In this document: piece by piece, positions 28,329-36,302 of the stretch
Layout of the letters: each line of letters begins with the position of its first letter
How positions within the stretch are numbered: the first letter of the stretch is position 1
Origin: Algisphaera agarilytica
GTDB taxonomy: Bacteria > Planctomycetota > Phycisphaerae > Phycisphaerales > Phycisphaeraceae
NCBI RefSeq assembly: GCF_014207595.1
Contig: NZ_JACHGY010000001.1
Location: 186,001-250,000, forward strand
Reading direction: 5' to 3'
Length of the DNA: 64,000 nt
Translations under genes and position numbers: made by a program
The notes under the pieces: generated by a model
Databases searched by the model: none
The model's input: only the letters and a program-made list of their open reading frames with translations
Told to the model about the DNA's origin: nothing

Positions 28329-29294
28329 ATGACGCTCGACTACCGAACGGTATTTATCAGTGACACGCACCTGGGCAGCCGCGGATGCCAGGCGGCCGCC
28401 CTCTCGAAATTCATTAAGTACGTCCGCTGCGATCGGCTGTACCTGGTCGGCGATATCGTCGACATGTGGCGGCTCAAGCAGCGCTGGTACTGGCCCGGCG
28501 AACACAACAACGTGCTCCGCCGCATCCTCAACCAGACCAAGCACCACACCGACGTCGTCCTCGTCCCCGGCAACCACGACGAGGCCGCCCGGCAGTTCCT
28601 CCACTCGGACTTCGGCGGCATCCGCGTGCTGCCGTACGCCGTGCACGTCACCGCCGACGACCGCCGCCTGCTGGTGATCCACGGCGACCAGTTCGACCTG
28701 GTCGTCAAGCACTCCCGCTTCGTCTCCATGCTCGGCGGCAAGGCCTACGAAGCGCTCATCGCCTTCAACCGCCGCTACAACCAGGCGCGCGTCAAGCTCG
28801 GCCTGCCCTACCAATCGCTGTCCAAGACGATCAAGGGCAAGGTCAAATCGGCCTGCATGTTCATCAGCAAATTCGAAGAAACCCTTGCTCAAGAAGCCGA
28901 GAAACGCGGCCTCGACGGCGTGGTCTGCGGCCACATCCACGAGCCCGCCGCCCGCGAAGCGAACTCCGAGCACCCCACGTCGTATTACAACTGCGGCGAC
29001 TGGGTCGAAAGCTGCACCGCCATGGTCGAGCACCACGACGGCCGCATGGAAGTGATCGACGGCATCAAGGCCGTCGAAGACATGCTCGCCCGTGACCAGG
29101 CCGCTCTGGGCCAACCCGACCCGCCCTCGCTCCACGAGCTGATCCGCAGCGACCGGGGCCTTGATCTGGGTGAACAATGGCGCGTAACGATGGGACACAA
29201 CCGGAGCCGCCGCCGTCCGGAGACGGCGCAAGCCCAGGCGAGCGAAGCAGAACTGGTGATCCCCTCGGCGACGACCAACGGAAAACACCAATGA
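28329..29294 (+). CDS. LpxH-like UDP-2,3-diacylglucosamine diphosphatase family protein
   Basis: 321 residues from the ATG at 28329. The calcineurin-like metallophosphoesterase motifs are in order: FISDTHLGSRG, VGDIVDMW, VPGNHDE, VIHGDQFD and VCGHIHEPA. This subgroup resembles the UDP-2,3-diacylglucosamine pyrophosphatases that release lipid X in lipid A synthesis, but it carries a longer C-terminus (after EDMLARDQ) than E. coli LpxH (240). It overlaps the next gene (GT4) by 4 bp. The upstream 280 bp are non-coding and relatively T-rich on the plus strand. Confidence 0.87.
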   Translation: MTLDYRTVFISDTHLGSRGCQAAALSKFIKYVRCDRLYLVGDIVDMWRLKQRWYWPGEHNNVLRRILNQTKHHTDVVLVPGNHDEAARQFLHSDFGGIRVLPYAVHVTADDRRLLVIHGDQFDLVVKHSRFVSMLGGKAYEALIAFNRRYNQARVKLGLPYQSLSKTIKGKVKSACMFISKFEETLAQEAEKRGLDGVVCGHIHEPAAREANSEHPTSYYNCGDWVESCTAMVEHHDGRMEVIDGIKAVEDMLARDQAALGQPDPPSLHELIRSDRGLDLGEQWRVTMGHNRSRRRPETAQAQASEAELVIPSATTNGKHQ

Positions 29295-30328
29295 AAATCG
29301 CATTGCTGACCGACGCTTGGGAACCACAGGTCAACGGGGTCGTGCGCACCTGGCAGCACGTCATCGCCGAATCCGAAAAGCGTGGCCACGAGTTCACCAT
29401 CATCCACCCCGGGATGTTCAAGACCGTCGGCGCCCCGAAGTACCCCGAGATCCGCCTGGCGATCTGGCCCTACGGCAAGACGTACAAAACCCTCGACGAG
29501 TACCAGCCCGACGCGATCCACATCGCCACCGAGGGACCCATCGGCCGGGCCGGTCGGCGGTACTGCCTCCGCAACAAGCTGCCATTCACCACCAGCTACC
29601 ACACGCAGTTCCCCCACTACCTCAAGGCCTACTTCGGCATCCCCAAATTCGCCACCTACAAATTCATCCGCTGGTTCCACGGCAAGGCCCACGCCACCCT
29701 CGCCCCCACCCAGACCGTCGTCGATGAGCTCCACGCCAACGGCCTGCCCACCGCCAAGACCTGGTCCCGCGGGGCCGACACCAAGCTGTTCCGCATGCAG
29801 GAGAAGACGCTCTTCGAAGACCTGCCCCGGCCGATCTTTCTGAACGCGGGTCGTGTTGCGGTGGAGAAAAACATCGAAGCCTTTCTTGAGCTCGACCTGC
29901 CCGGCACGAAAGTCGTCGTTGGTGACGGGCCCGTAAAAGCCAAGCTCGAAAAGCAGTACCCCGATGTGCATTGGACCGGCTACCAGTTCGGCGAAGACCT
30001 CGCCCGCCACTACGCCAGCGCGGATGTGTTCGTCTTCCCCAGCCTGACCGACACCTTCGGCGTGGTCATGCTCGAAGCCAACGCCAGCGGCCTCCCAGTC
30101 GCCGCCTACCCCGTCACCGGCCCCATCGACGTCGTCGAGCCCGGCGTCACCGGCGTGCTCAACCAAGACCTCCGCCAAGCCTGCCTCGACGCGGTCCACC
30201 TCAACCCCCAGGACTGCCGCGACTACGCCCTGCAAAATTCCTGGGGCCGTTGTGCGGAGATCGTGCTCGAGACGGTGCAACGCATTGAACGACCTGCATC
30301 ACAGACCGCGGTCGCGGCCTCGGCATAA
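29291..30328 (+). CDS. GT4-family glycosyltransferase
   Basis: 345 residues from the ATG at 29291, overlapping the upstream stop by 4 bp. The N-terminal start MKIALLTDAWEPQVNGVV, the GRVAVEKN donor motif and the acidic FPSLTDTFGVVMLEAN block are typical of GT4 (GT-B) mannosyl/glucosyltransferases such as MgtA/PimB-like enzymes. The pairing with an LpxH-like phosphatase suggests a glycolipid role at the inner membrane. The donor and acceptor are not known from sequence. Confidence 0.9.
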   Translation: MKIALLTDAWEPQVNGVVRTWQHVIAESEKRGHEFTIIHPGMFKTVGAPKYPEIRLAIWPYGKTYKTLDEYQPDAIHIATEGPIGRAGRRYCLRNKLPFTTSYHTQFPHYLKAYFGIPKFATYKFIRWFHGKAHATLAPTQTVVDELHANGLPTAKTWSRGADTKLFRMQEKTLFEDLPRPIFLNAGRVAVEKNIEAFLELDLPGTKVVVGDGPVKAKLEKQYPDVHWTGYQFGEDLARHYASADVFVFPSLTDTFGVVMLEANASGLPVAAYPVTGPIDVVEPGVTGVLNQDLRQACLDAVHLNPQDCRDYALQNSWGRCAEIVLETVQRIERPASQTAVAASA

Positions 30329-30340
30329 AACATGGTTTTC

Positions 30341-30409
30341 GTAGGTCAGGCATGCTTGCCTGACACCGATTCACAGTGACTCCCCGTCAGGCAGGCATGC
30401 CTGACCTAC
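30341..30409. repeat. Long inverted repeat between convergent genes
   Basis: Arms 30341-30364 and 30386-30409 (24 bp) are reverse complements with one mismatch; each holds the core GTAGGTCAGGCATGC. The spacer is 21 nt. It lies between the ends of the GT4 gene and the orphan gene at 30434, so it may terminate both. Confidence 0.85.
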
Positions 30410-30433
30410 GGACTTGGGCTTAACAAATACAGC

Positions 30434-30988
30434 TCATTTACGAGTCAATGCCTCAAGTAAGGATTTTCTGTAATCAATATCCTTCTCATTCCAATATACG
30501 AGGCGGTTCTTTAAATCGACATTTAGAAAAGATTCGTAGTAGGCCTCTTCATCAAGAGGCTCTCCGCCTTTACCAAAAAGCTTCAACTTCACGCACATAT
30601 TTGAAAAATCTAAATCACCTTGGTGAAGCGCAATCGCAGTAAAGCTTTCTCGATCGACCATTCCATTGAGATCTGAGCCCATTCCGTATAGATGGCCTAT
30701 CGCAGAGATCAGGCGATCGCTCTCAGCACCAGACCTAATGAAGCTCACACCTTTTCGATAGACGTGTGCGTTGATCAGATTCATATCATTGTCAAACCCG
30801 CTCTCGATCGTGCGGTCAAAGGTAATTTCCATACCGAGTACTTCATCGCAATACGATGCAGCTAGGCTCAAGGAATAGAAGTCACCTTCATCCGCAAGCC
30901 TTGTGATCTGAAAAGTTAAATCGACATAGCCGTCAGCACTAAATTGGTCTAGCACAGGATAGCCATCAACCCCGAGTTTTAAATTCAT
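30434..30988 (-). CDS. AT-rich orphan protein
   Basis: 184 residues from the ATG at 30988, chosen because AGGG lies 5 nt upstream; a GTG at 31024 is the alternative. No signal peptide or transmembrane segment is evident. The sequence has long stretches of acidic/aromatic beta-like sequence (VDLTFQITRLADEGDFYSLSL) and looks like a small globular protein, similar in feel to immunity or antitoxin-type proteins, but no family is recognised. Base composition is much more AT-rich than the neighbours. Confidence 0.65.
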   Translation of the reverse strand: MNLKLGVDGYPVLDQFSADGYVDLTFQITRLADEGDFYSLSLAASYCDEVLGMEITFDRTIESGFDNDMNLINAHVYRKGVSFIRSGAESDRLISAIGHLYGMGSDLNGMVDRESFTAIALHQGDLDFSNMCVKLKLFGKGGEPLDEEAYYESFLNVDLKNRLVYWNEKDIDYRKSLLEALTRK

Positions 30989-31080
30989 GTGATCCCTAAC
31001 CTTCCGGTCGCTAGACGATATCACTAATCAATACAGAGCCATGTTACGAACCAACTAAAAAGATCGAAAGGCTGAACACT

Positions 31081-31998
31081 TCAGTGCTGCGATGCCTCTA
31101 ACACGCCACCCAACAACAACCCCGCCACAATCACCGCGATGGCGATGCGGTAGTAGCCGAAGACTTCCATGCCGTGCTTCTTGAGGTAGGCGACCATCCA
31201 GGTCACTGCCGCCACGGCCGAGGCCCAGGCGGCGACGCTGCCGATGATCATGTTCGCCCAGCCGTACTGCTCGGCCATCGCCAAGACCATCATCATCTCC
31301 TGCGGTTGGCCGTCGACCATGACGACCGCCGTGTCGAGCACCGCCTTGTACACCGTCGCGGCGCACAGCGTAATGACGCCCAGCAGGAAGCTGAACTCCA
31401 CCGCCGAGGCGAGCGACATACCCACGAGCACGCCGCCGACGATCGTTACCAGCGATCGGCTCGTGCCCGGCCACATCGCGATGCACTGGATCAACCCGAT
31501 CGCCAGCGCCATCCGCCAGGTCATCGCGTCGAGGCCCTGGCCCTTTTCGCCGGTGTCGCCCTTGCGTTTCTTCCACCACACCGTGGCGAGGATCGCGACG
31601 CCGCCGACAAACCACGCGATCACGATCGGCCACATGCCGAACAGCTTCTCTTCGATCCAGTCGTCAAACAGCAGGCCGATCACCGCCGCGGGCATGAACG
31701 CCACGAGCATGTTCAGCCCGATGCGGAAGCCCGCCTCGTCGCCACGGCCGACGCCGACCTTGCCCGCCCAGCCGATCGAACACTGCTTGACCCGCCGCCA
31801 GTACAGCCCGAGCACGGCGATGATCGCCCCGCCCTGGATACAGATCGCGTACGCATTCGCCGCCGCGTTGGCCTCGGCCGACTCGGTCCCGATGCCCAGG
31901 AGGGCCTGCACCACCAGCAGGTGCCCGGTCGAGCTCACCGGCAGATACTCGGTCAGCCCCTCCACCACGCCGAGAATGATCGCTTGCCACCATGTCAT
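31081..31998 (-). CDS. uppP: Undecaprenyl-diphosphate phosphatase
   Basis: 305 residues from the ATG at 31998; a longer frame upstream has no family character. The two BacA motifs are present: EGLTEYLPVSSTGH (residues 13-26) and the PGTSRS block near residue 190. The protein has about eight hydrophobic segments. It recycles the lipid carrier for peptidoglycan and other wall polymers, and gives bacitracin tolerance. A stretch of polar residues around WKKRKGDTGEKG marks a cytoplasmic loop. Confidence 0.95.
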   Translation of the reverse strand: MTWWQAIILGVVEGLTEYLPVSSTGHLLVVQALLGIGTESAEANAAANAYAICIQGGAIIAVLGLYWRRVKQCSIGWAGKVGVGRGDEAGFRIGLNMLVAFMPAAVIGLLFDDWIEEKLFGMWPIVIAWFVGGVAILATVWWKKRKGDTGEKGQGLDAMTWRMALAIGLIQCIAMWPGTSRSLVTIVGGVLVGMSLASAVEFSFLLGVITLCAATVYKAVLDTAVVMVDGQPQEMMMVLAMAEQYGWANMIIGSVAAWASAVAAVTWMVAYLKKHGMEVFGYYRIAIAVIVAGLLLGGVLEASQH

Positions 31999-32146
31999 AA
32001 AATGGGTTTCCTGTGTCCTGATCGCGGTTTTCGGCCCGCCGGGGCCGAACTGGGCCAAGCGTACCACCGTTTCGCCCCGCCGCCAGAGGCATCGGTTAAT
32101 AACTTGTTGGGACTACACTTGAAACCCCAAACACATCGTATATCAT

Positions 32147-32168
32147 TTCATCCGGATAATAGGATGAA
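32147..32168. promoter_or_regulatory. Inverted repeat upstream of metH, candidate operator
   Basis: TTCATCC (32147-32153) and GGATGAA (32162-32168) form a perfect 7-bp inverted repeat with an 8-nt spacer, in an AT-rich stretch 38-59 bp upstream of metH. Its size and position suit a dimeric regulator controlling methionine synthesis. No cobalamin or SAM riboswitch landmarks were seen. Confidence 0.4.
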
Positions 32169-32205
32169 TTAACCGCCAGCCGCCCCCCGGCCGAGAAACC
32201 CGCAC

Positions 32206-35200
32206 ATGAGCCTCTTCACCCAACAACTGCAGAAACGCGTCCTCTTCCTCGACGGCGCGATGGGCACCTCGATCCACAACATCGAGGACCTGGACCTCGA
32301 GCGTGACTACCTCGGCCGGGAGAACTGCACCGAGGTCCTGCTGCTCACCCGACCCGAGGTGATCCAGGGCATCCACGAGTCGTTCCTCGAAGCGGGCAGC
32401 GACGCGGTCGAGACCGACTCGTTCAACGCCCAGCTCCACACCATGGAAGACCAGGACCTGGTCGACGAGGTGTACAAGCTCAACGTCCTCGCCGCCCAGG
32501 TCGCCCGCAAGGCCTGCGACAAATACGCCACACCCGAACGCCCCAAGTTCGTCGTCGGCTCGATGGGCCCGGGCACCAAACTCGTCACCCTCGGCAACAT
32601 CGGCTGGGACGAGATGCTCAAGTCCTACGAAGAGCAGGTCCGCGGCCTGCTCGACGGCGGCGCCGACGTTTTATTGCTCGAAACCGCGCAGGACATCCTG
32701 CAGGTCAAATGTGCCCTCAACGCGGCGCTCAACGTGCTGGAAGAAAAAGGCCTGAAGCCCGACACCGGCACGCCCGAAAGCATCGCCGACGAAACCTCCA
32801 TCCCAATCATGGTGCAGGTCACCATCGAGCAGTTCGGCACCACGCTCGTCGGCACCGACATGGCGGGCGTCGTTGCGGCGTTGCGTGACTACCCGATCTA
32901 CTCGCTGGGCATGAACTGCGCGACCGGCCCGGTCGAGATGGCCGAGCACGTCAACTACCTCGCCAAGAACTGGGACCGCGGCATCAGCCTGCTGCCCAAC
33001 GCGGGTCTGCCCACGCTGGTCGAGGGCAAGACGATCTTCCCGCTGCAGCCCGAGCCGTTCGCCGAGAAGATGGCCGACTTCGTGAAGACCGCCGGACTCA
33101 ACGTCGTTGGCGGATGCTGCGGCACCACGCCCGGCCACATCAAGGCCCTCACCGAACACGTCGGCCTCGACACCCCGCCCGCCGAGGTCGAGAAGAAGCC
33201 CTGGAAGCCTCAGATCGCCTCACTCATGGGCGCGGTCGAGTACCGCCAGGACAACTCGATCCTCAACGTCGGCGAGCGCACCAACGCCTCGGGCTCGCGC
33301 AAGTTCAAACGCCTGCTCGAAGAGGAAAACTGGGACGAGATCATGTCGCTGGCCAAGGAGATGGTCCGCGAAGGTTCGCACGTGATCGACGTCAACGTCG
33401 ACTACGCCGGGCGTGACAACGTCGCGGACATGCAGAAAATCGTCGGCCTGCTCGTGCAGCAGGTCAACGCCCCGCTCATGCTCGACTCGACCCAACCCGC
33501 CACCATCGAAGCGGGCCTCAAGGCCGCGGGCGGCAAATGCCTCATTAACTCCGGCAACCTCGAAGACGGCGAAGAGAAGTTCGCCGTGATGTGCAACCTC
33601 GCCAAGCAGTACGGCGCAGGCCTCGTGCTCGGCTGCATCGACGAAGACCCCGAAGAAGCAATGGCGCGGACGCGCGAGCGCAAGCTGTCGATCGCCGAGC
33701 GGATGCACAAGCTCGCCACCGAGAAGTACGGCCTCAAAGAAGAAGACCTGATGTTCGACCCGTTGGTCCTGCCGGTCTCCACCGGCATGGAGCAGGACAA
33801 ACACTCGGGCCTCGAAACCATCGAAGGCACCCGCCTCATCAGCGAGCGCTTCCCCAACTGCCAGATCACCTGCGGCCTGTCGAACATCAGCTTCGGCCTC
33901 AAGCCCGCGGCCCGGCAGGTGCTCAACAGCGTGTTCCTCTACGAACTGGTCCAGGCCGGCATGACCAGCGCGATCCTGCACGTCAGCAAGATCCTGCCCA
34001 AAAACCGCATCCCTGAAGAGCAGTGGGACGCAGCGCTGGATGTGCTCTATGCCCGGGACGCCGCGTCGCCCGTCACGCTCGAAGACGGCAGCGAGACCAC
34101 CGACCCGCTGCAGATCTTCATCAACCTGTATCCCGACGGAGCCGAAGTGCAGTCGACCAAGGTCGATCTCGCCGACCTCCCACTGGAAGAACGGCTGCGC
34201 AAGCACATCATCGACGGCGAAAAGCAGGGCCTCGAAGAAACCCTCGACGAAGCCCGTGAGAAATACCCCCCGCTGGACATCGTCAACGACCACCTTCTCG
34301 ACGGCATGCGCGTCGTGGGCGACCTGTTCGGCAGCGGCCAGATGCAGCTGCCGTTCGTGCTGCAGTCCGCCCAGGTCATGAAGGCCGCCGTGGCCTGCCT
34401 CGAACCCTACATGGAAAAAACAGACGACGCGGGTAAGGGCACCATGCTGCTCGCCACCGTCCGCGGCGACGTCCACGACATCGGGAAGAACCTCGTCGAC
34501 ATCATCCTGACCAACAACGGCTACACCGTGCACAACATCGGCATCAAGGTGCCGATCAACGAGATCGTCGCCAAGTACCACGAGACCAAGCCTGACGCGA
34601 TCGGCTTGTCGGGCCTGCTCGTGAAGTCCGTCAACGTGATGGAAGAAAACCTCAAGGAACTTAACAGCCTCGGCATCCAGGTCCCCATGATCCTCGGCGG
34701 CGCTGCGCTGCAACGCTCCTACTGCGAAGGCCACCTCCGCGACACCTACGAAGGCAAGACCTACCACGGCACCGACGCCTTCGAAGGCCTTCGCCTCATG
34801 GACTACGTCTGCGCCAACCGCTTCGACGAACTCGAAGCCGAGATCGAAGAACGTAAGACCAAGCGTGAGGTGAAAGAAGAAAAGGTCGCCGAGCTCCAGG
34901 CCCGAGCCGACGAGCGCAAGGCCGCCGACGGCGGTGTCGCCACCCTCCCTGCCCGCTCCGACACCAAGATCCTCGACGACGTCCCCACGCCGCCCTTCTA
35001 CGGCAGCCGGGTCGTCGAAGACATCGACCTCGACCAGATCTACCCCTACGTCAACGAGACCGCCCTCTTTAAGACTCAATGGCAGTTCGTCCGTGGCAGC
35101 AAGTCCTCGGCCGAGTACGACGCCCAGCTCGAAGACGAGGTCCGCCCGATCTTCGACCGCTACAAGCGGGACATGAAAGCGCAGAACATCCTGCAGGGCA

Positions 35201-35778
35201 AAGTGGTTTATGGCTTCTGGCCGTGTAACGCCGACGGCGATGACCTGGTGATCTACGACCCCGAAGACCACGACAAGGAAATCGAACGCTTCACCAACTT
35301 CCCCCGCCAACACGAGCGCAAACGCCTGTGCATCTCCGACTTCTTCCTGCCCGTGGACTCGGGCAAGAAGGATGTGCTACCGCTGCAGTGCGTCACCATG
35401 GGCCAAGAGATCAGCCGCGTCGCCAAGGAGTACTTCGACGCCGACAACTACACCGAGTACCTCTACGCTCACGGCATGGGCGTCGAATGCGCCGAGGCCC
35501 TCGCCGAACTGTGGCACAAACGCATCCGCGCCGAGCTGGGCATCGGCAACGACGACAGCCCGAAGATCAAACAACTCTTCACTCAGAAGTATCGCGGCAG
35601 TCGCTACAGCTTCGGCTACCCCTCGTGTCCGGAAATGCAGGACCAGGAAATCCTCTTCCGCCTCCTCAAGCCCGAACGCATCGGCTGCGAACTCACCGAG
35701 AACTGGCAGATCGACCCCGAGCAATCCACGAGCGCCATCGTCGTCCACCACCCGGATGCGAAGTACTTCAATCTTTAG
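32206..35778 (+). CDS. metH: Cobalamin-dependent methionine synthase
   Basis: 1,190 residues, full four-module length. The homocysteine-binding domain (1-330) ends in VVGGCCGTTPGHIKAL with the zinc Cys pair. The pterin/methyl-THF domain starts near NVGERTNASGSRKF (about 350). The B12 cap and Rossmann domain carry D755-V-H757-D-I-G, where His757 is the lower axial cobalt ligand. A charged linker (KTKREVKEEKVAELQ) leads to the AdoMet activation domain with RGSRYSFGYPSCPEM. It makes methionine from homocysteine and depends on vitamin B12. Stand-alone gene. Confidence 0.98.
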   Translation: MSLFTQQLQKRVLFLDGAMGTSIHNIEDLDLERDYLGRENCTEVLLLTRPEVIQGIHESFLEAGSDAVETDSFNAQLHTMEDQDLVDEVYKLNVLAAQVARKACDKYATPERPKFVVGSMGPGTKLVTLGNIGWDEMLKSYEEQVRGLLDGGADVLLLETAQDILQVKCALNAALNVLEEKGLKPDTGTPESIADETSIPIMVQVTIEQFGTTLVGTDMAGVVAALRDYPIYSLGMNCATGPVEMAEHVNYLAKNWDRGISLLPNAGLPTLVEGKTIFPLQPEPFAEKMADFVKTAGLNVVGGCCGTTPGHIKALTEHVGLDTPPAEVEKKPWKPQIASLMGAVEYRQDNSILNVGERTNASGSRKFKRLLEEENWDEIMSLAKEMVREGSHVIDVNVDYAGRDNVADMQKIVGLLVQQVNAPLMLDSTQPATIEAGLKAAGGKCLINSGNLEDGEEKFAVMCNLAKQYGAGLVLGCIDEDPEEAMARTRERKLSIAERMHKLATEKYGLKEEDLMFDPLVLPVSTGMEQDKHSGLETIEGTRLISERFPNCQITCGLSNISFGLKPAARQVLNSVFLYELVQAGMTSAILHVSKILPKNRIPEEQWDAALDVLYARDAASPVTLEDGSETTDPLQIFINLYPDGAEVQSTKVDLADLPLEERLRKHIIDGEKQGLEETLDEAREKYPPLDIVNDHLLDGMRVVGDLFGSGQMQLPFVLQSAQVMKAAVACLEPYMEKTDDAGKGTMLLATVRGDVHDIGKNLVDIILTNNGYTVHNIGIKVPINEIVAKYHETKPDAIGLSGLLVKSVNVMEENLKELNSLGIQVPMILGGAALQRSYCEGHLRDTYEGKTYHGTDAFEGLRLMDYVCANRFDELEAEIEERKTKREVKEEKVAELQARADERKAADGGVATLPARSDTKILDDVPTPPFYGSRVVEDIDLDQIYPYVNETALFKTQWQFVRGSKSSAEYDAQLEDEVRPIFDRYKRDMKAQNILQGKVVYGFWPCNADGDDLVIYDPEDHDKEIERFTNFPRQHERKRLCISDFFLPVDSGKKDVLPLQCVTMGQEISRVAKEYFDADNYTEYLYAHGMGVECAEALAELWHKRIRAELGIGNDDSPKIKQLFTQKYRGSRYSFGYPSCPEMQDQEILFRLLKPERIGCELTENWQIDPEQSTSAIVVHHPDAKYFNL

Positions 35779-35827
35779 GCTTCACGACAATGTCGCTTAC
35801 TCGCTCACCGCTTCATCTATCACTTTC

Positions 35828-36052
35828 TCAACTCGCTCGAGGACCAGTGTTTTTTCTCCAATAAATAACGCCCAGCGTTACCCCTAGCACGAATATCATT
35901 AGTCCAAGTAATAACCCGCCATACACTGACGTCATAATATGTGGCTCGAACGGATCGGCTGGGGTGTGATTAAACACAGACTCGGCCATCCAAGATACGC
36001 CAAGGACAACTCCAATTGGAGTCACCGCCGCCAAGAGTGTCATTAGAAACAC
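35828..36052 (-). CDS. Small AT-rich membrane protein, uncertain
   Basis: 74 residues from a GTG at 36052; an ATG at 36043 would shorten it by three. Two hydrophobic segments are seen (about 1-20 and 44-65) separated by an acidic loop, ending in YWRKN. No ribosome-binding site or family is obvious. It is AT-rich and lies in the 524-bp gap between metH and the LEPR-box protein gene. It may be a genuine small gene or a chance frame. Confidence 0.4.
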   Translation of the reverse strand: MFLMTLLAAVTPIGVVLGVSWMAESVFNHTPADPFEPHIMTSVYGGLLLGLMIFVLGVTLGVIYWRKNTGPRAS

Positions 36053-36188
36053 AATCCATATTGCTACGAGCGTAGTTTTGGTTCGTTATTCCATATCAAT
36101 AAGTTTACTTAGCCGGCGAGGAATGTCTCGAAGCAAAGTAAATTGCGATTCTATTTTCACATTCTATTGCGCCCTATCGAACAACCAC

Positions 36189-36268
36189 CGCCCCGGGGCG
36201 GGGCTGGGGGAGTCGGCCACAAGGAGCATCAAGAAGCGCAGCTCGCCCAGCGCCCGCCTCGGGGCGGG
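36189..36268. other. GC-rich hairpins downstream of the LEPR-box protein gene
   Basis: Two GC hairpins lie in the non-coding 250 bp at 36053-36302: the palindrome CGCCCCGGGGCG (36189-36200), and CCCGCC (36253-36258) with GGCGGG (36263-36268). They follow the stop of the gene at 36303 on the minus strand and may stop transcription, but without T-runs. Confidence 0.4.
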
Positions 36269-36302
36269 ATGTTCCCTGATCGAATTGGCCCGTCGTTCCG
36301 GC

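Noticed and set aside
31999-32205. Cobalamin or SAM riboswitch before metH
   Set aside because: No B12-box or SAM-I core sequence could be found; only a short DNA palindrome is present.
33220-35313. Very long open frame antisense to metH (and similar ones opposite alaS, the GT4 gene and pheT)
   Set aside because: GC-rich codon use leaves antisense frames open; the sequences are Arg/Val/Asp-rich with no family motif, and the opposite strand carries a clear gene.
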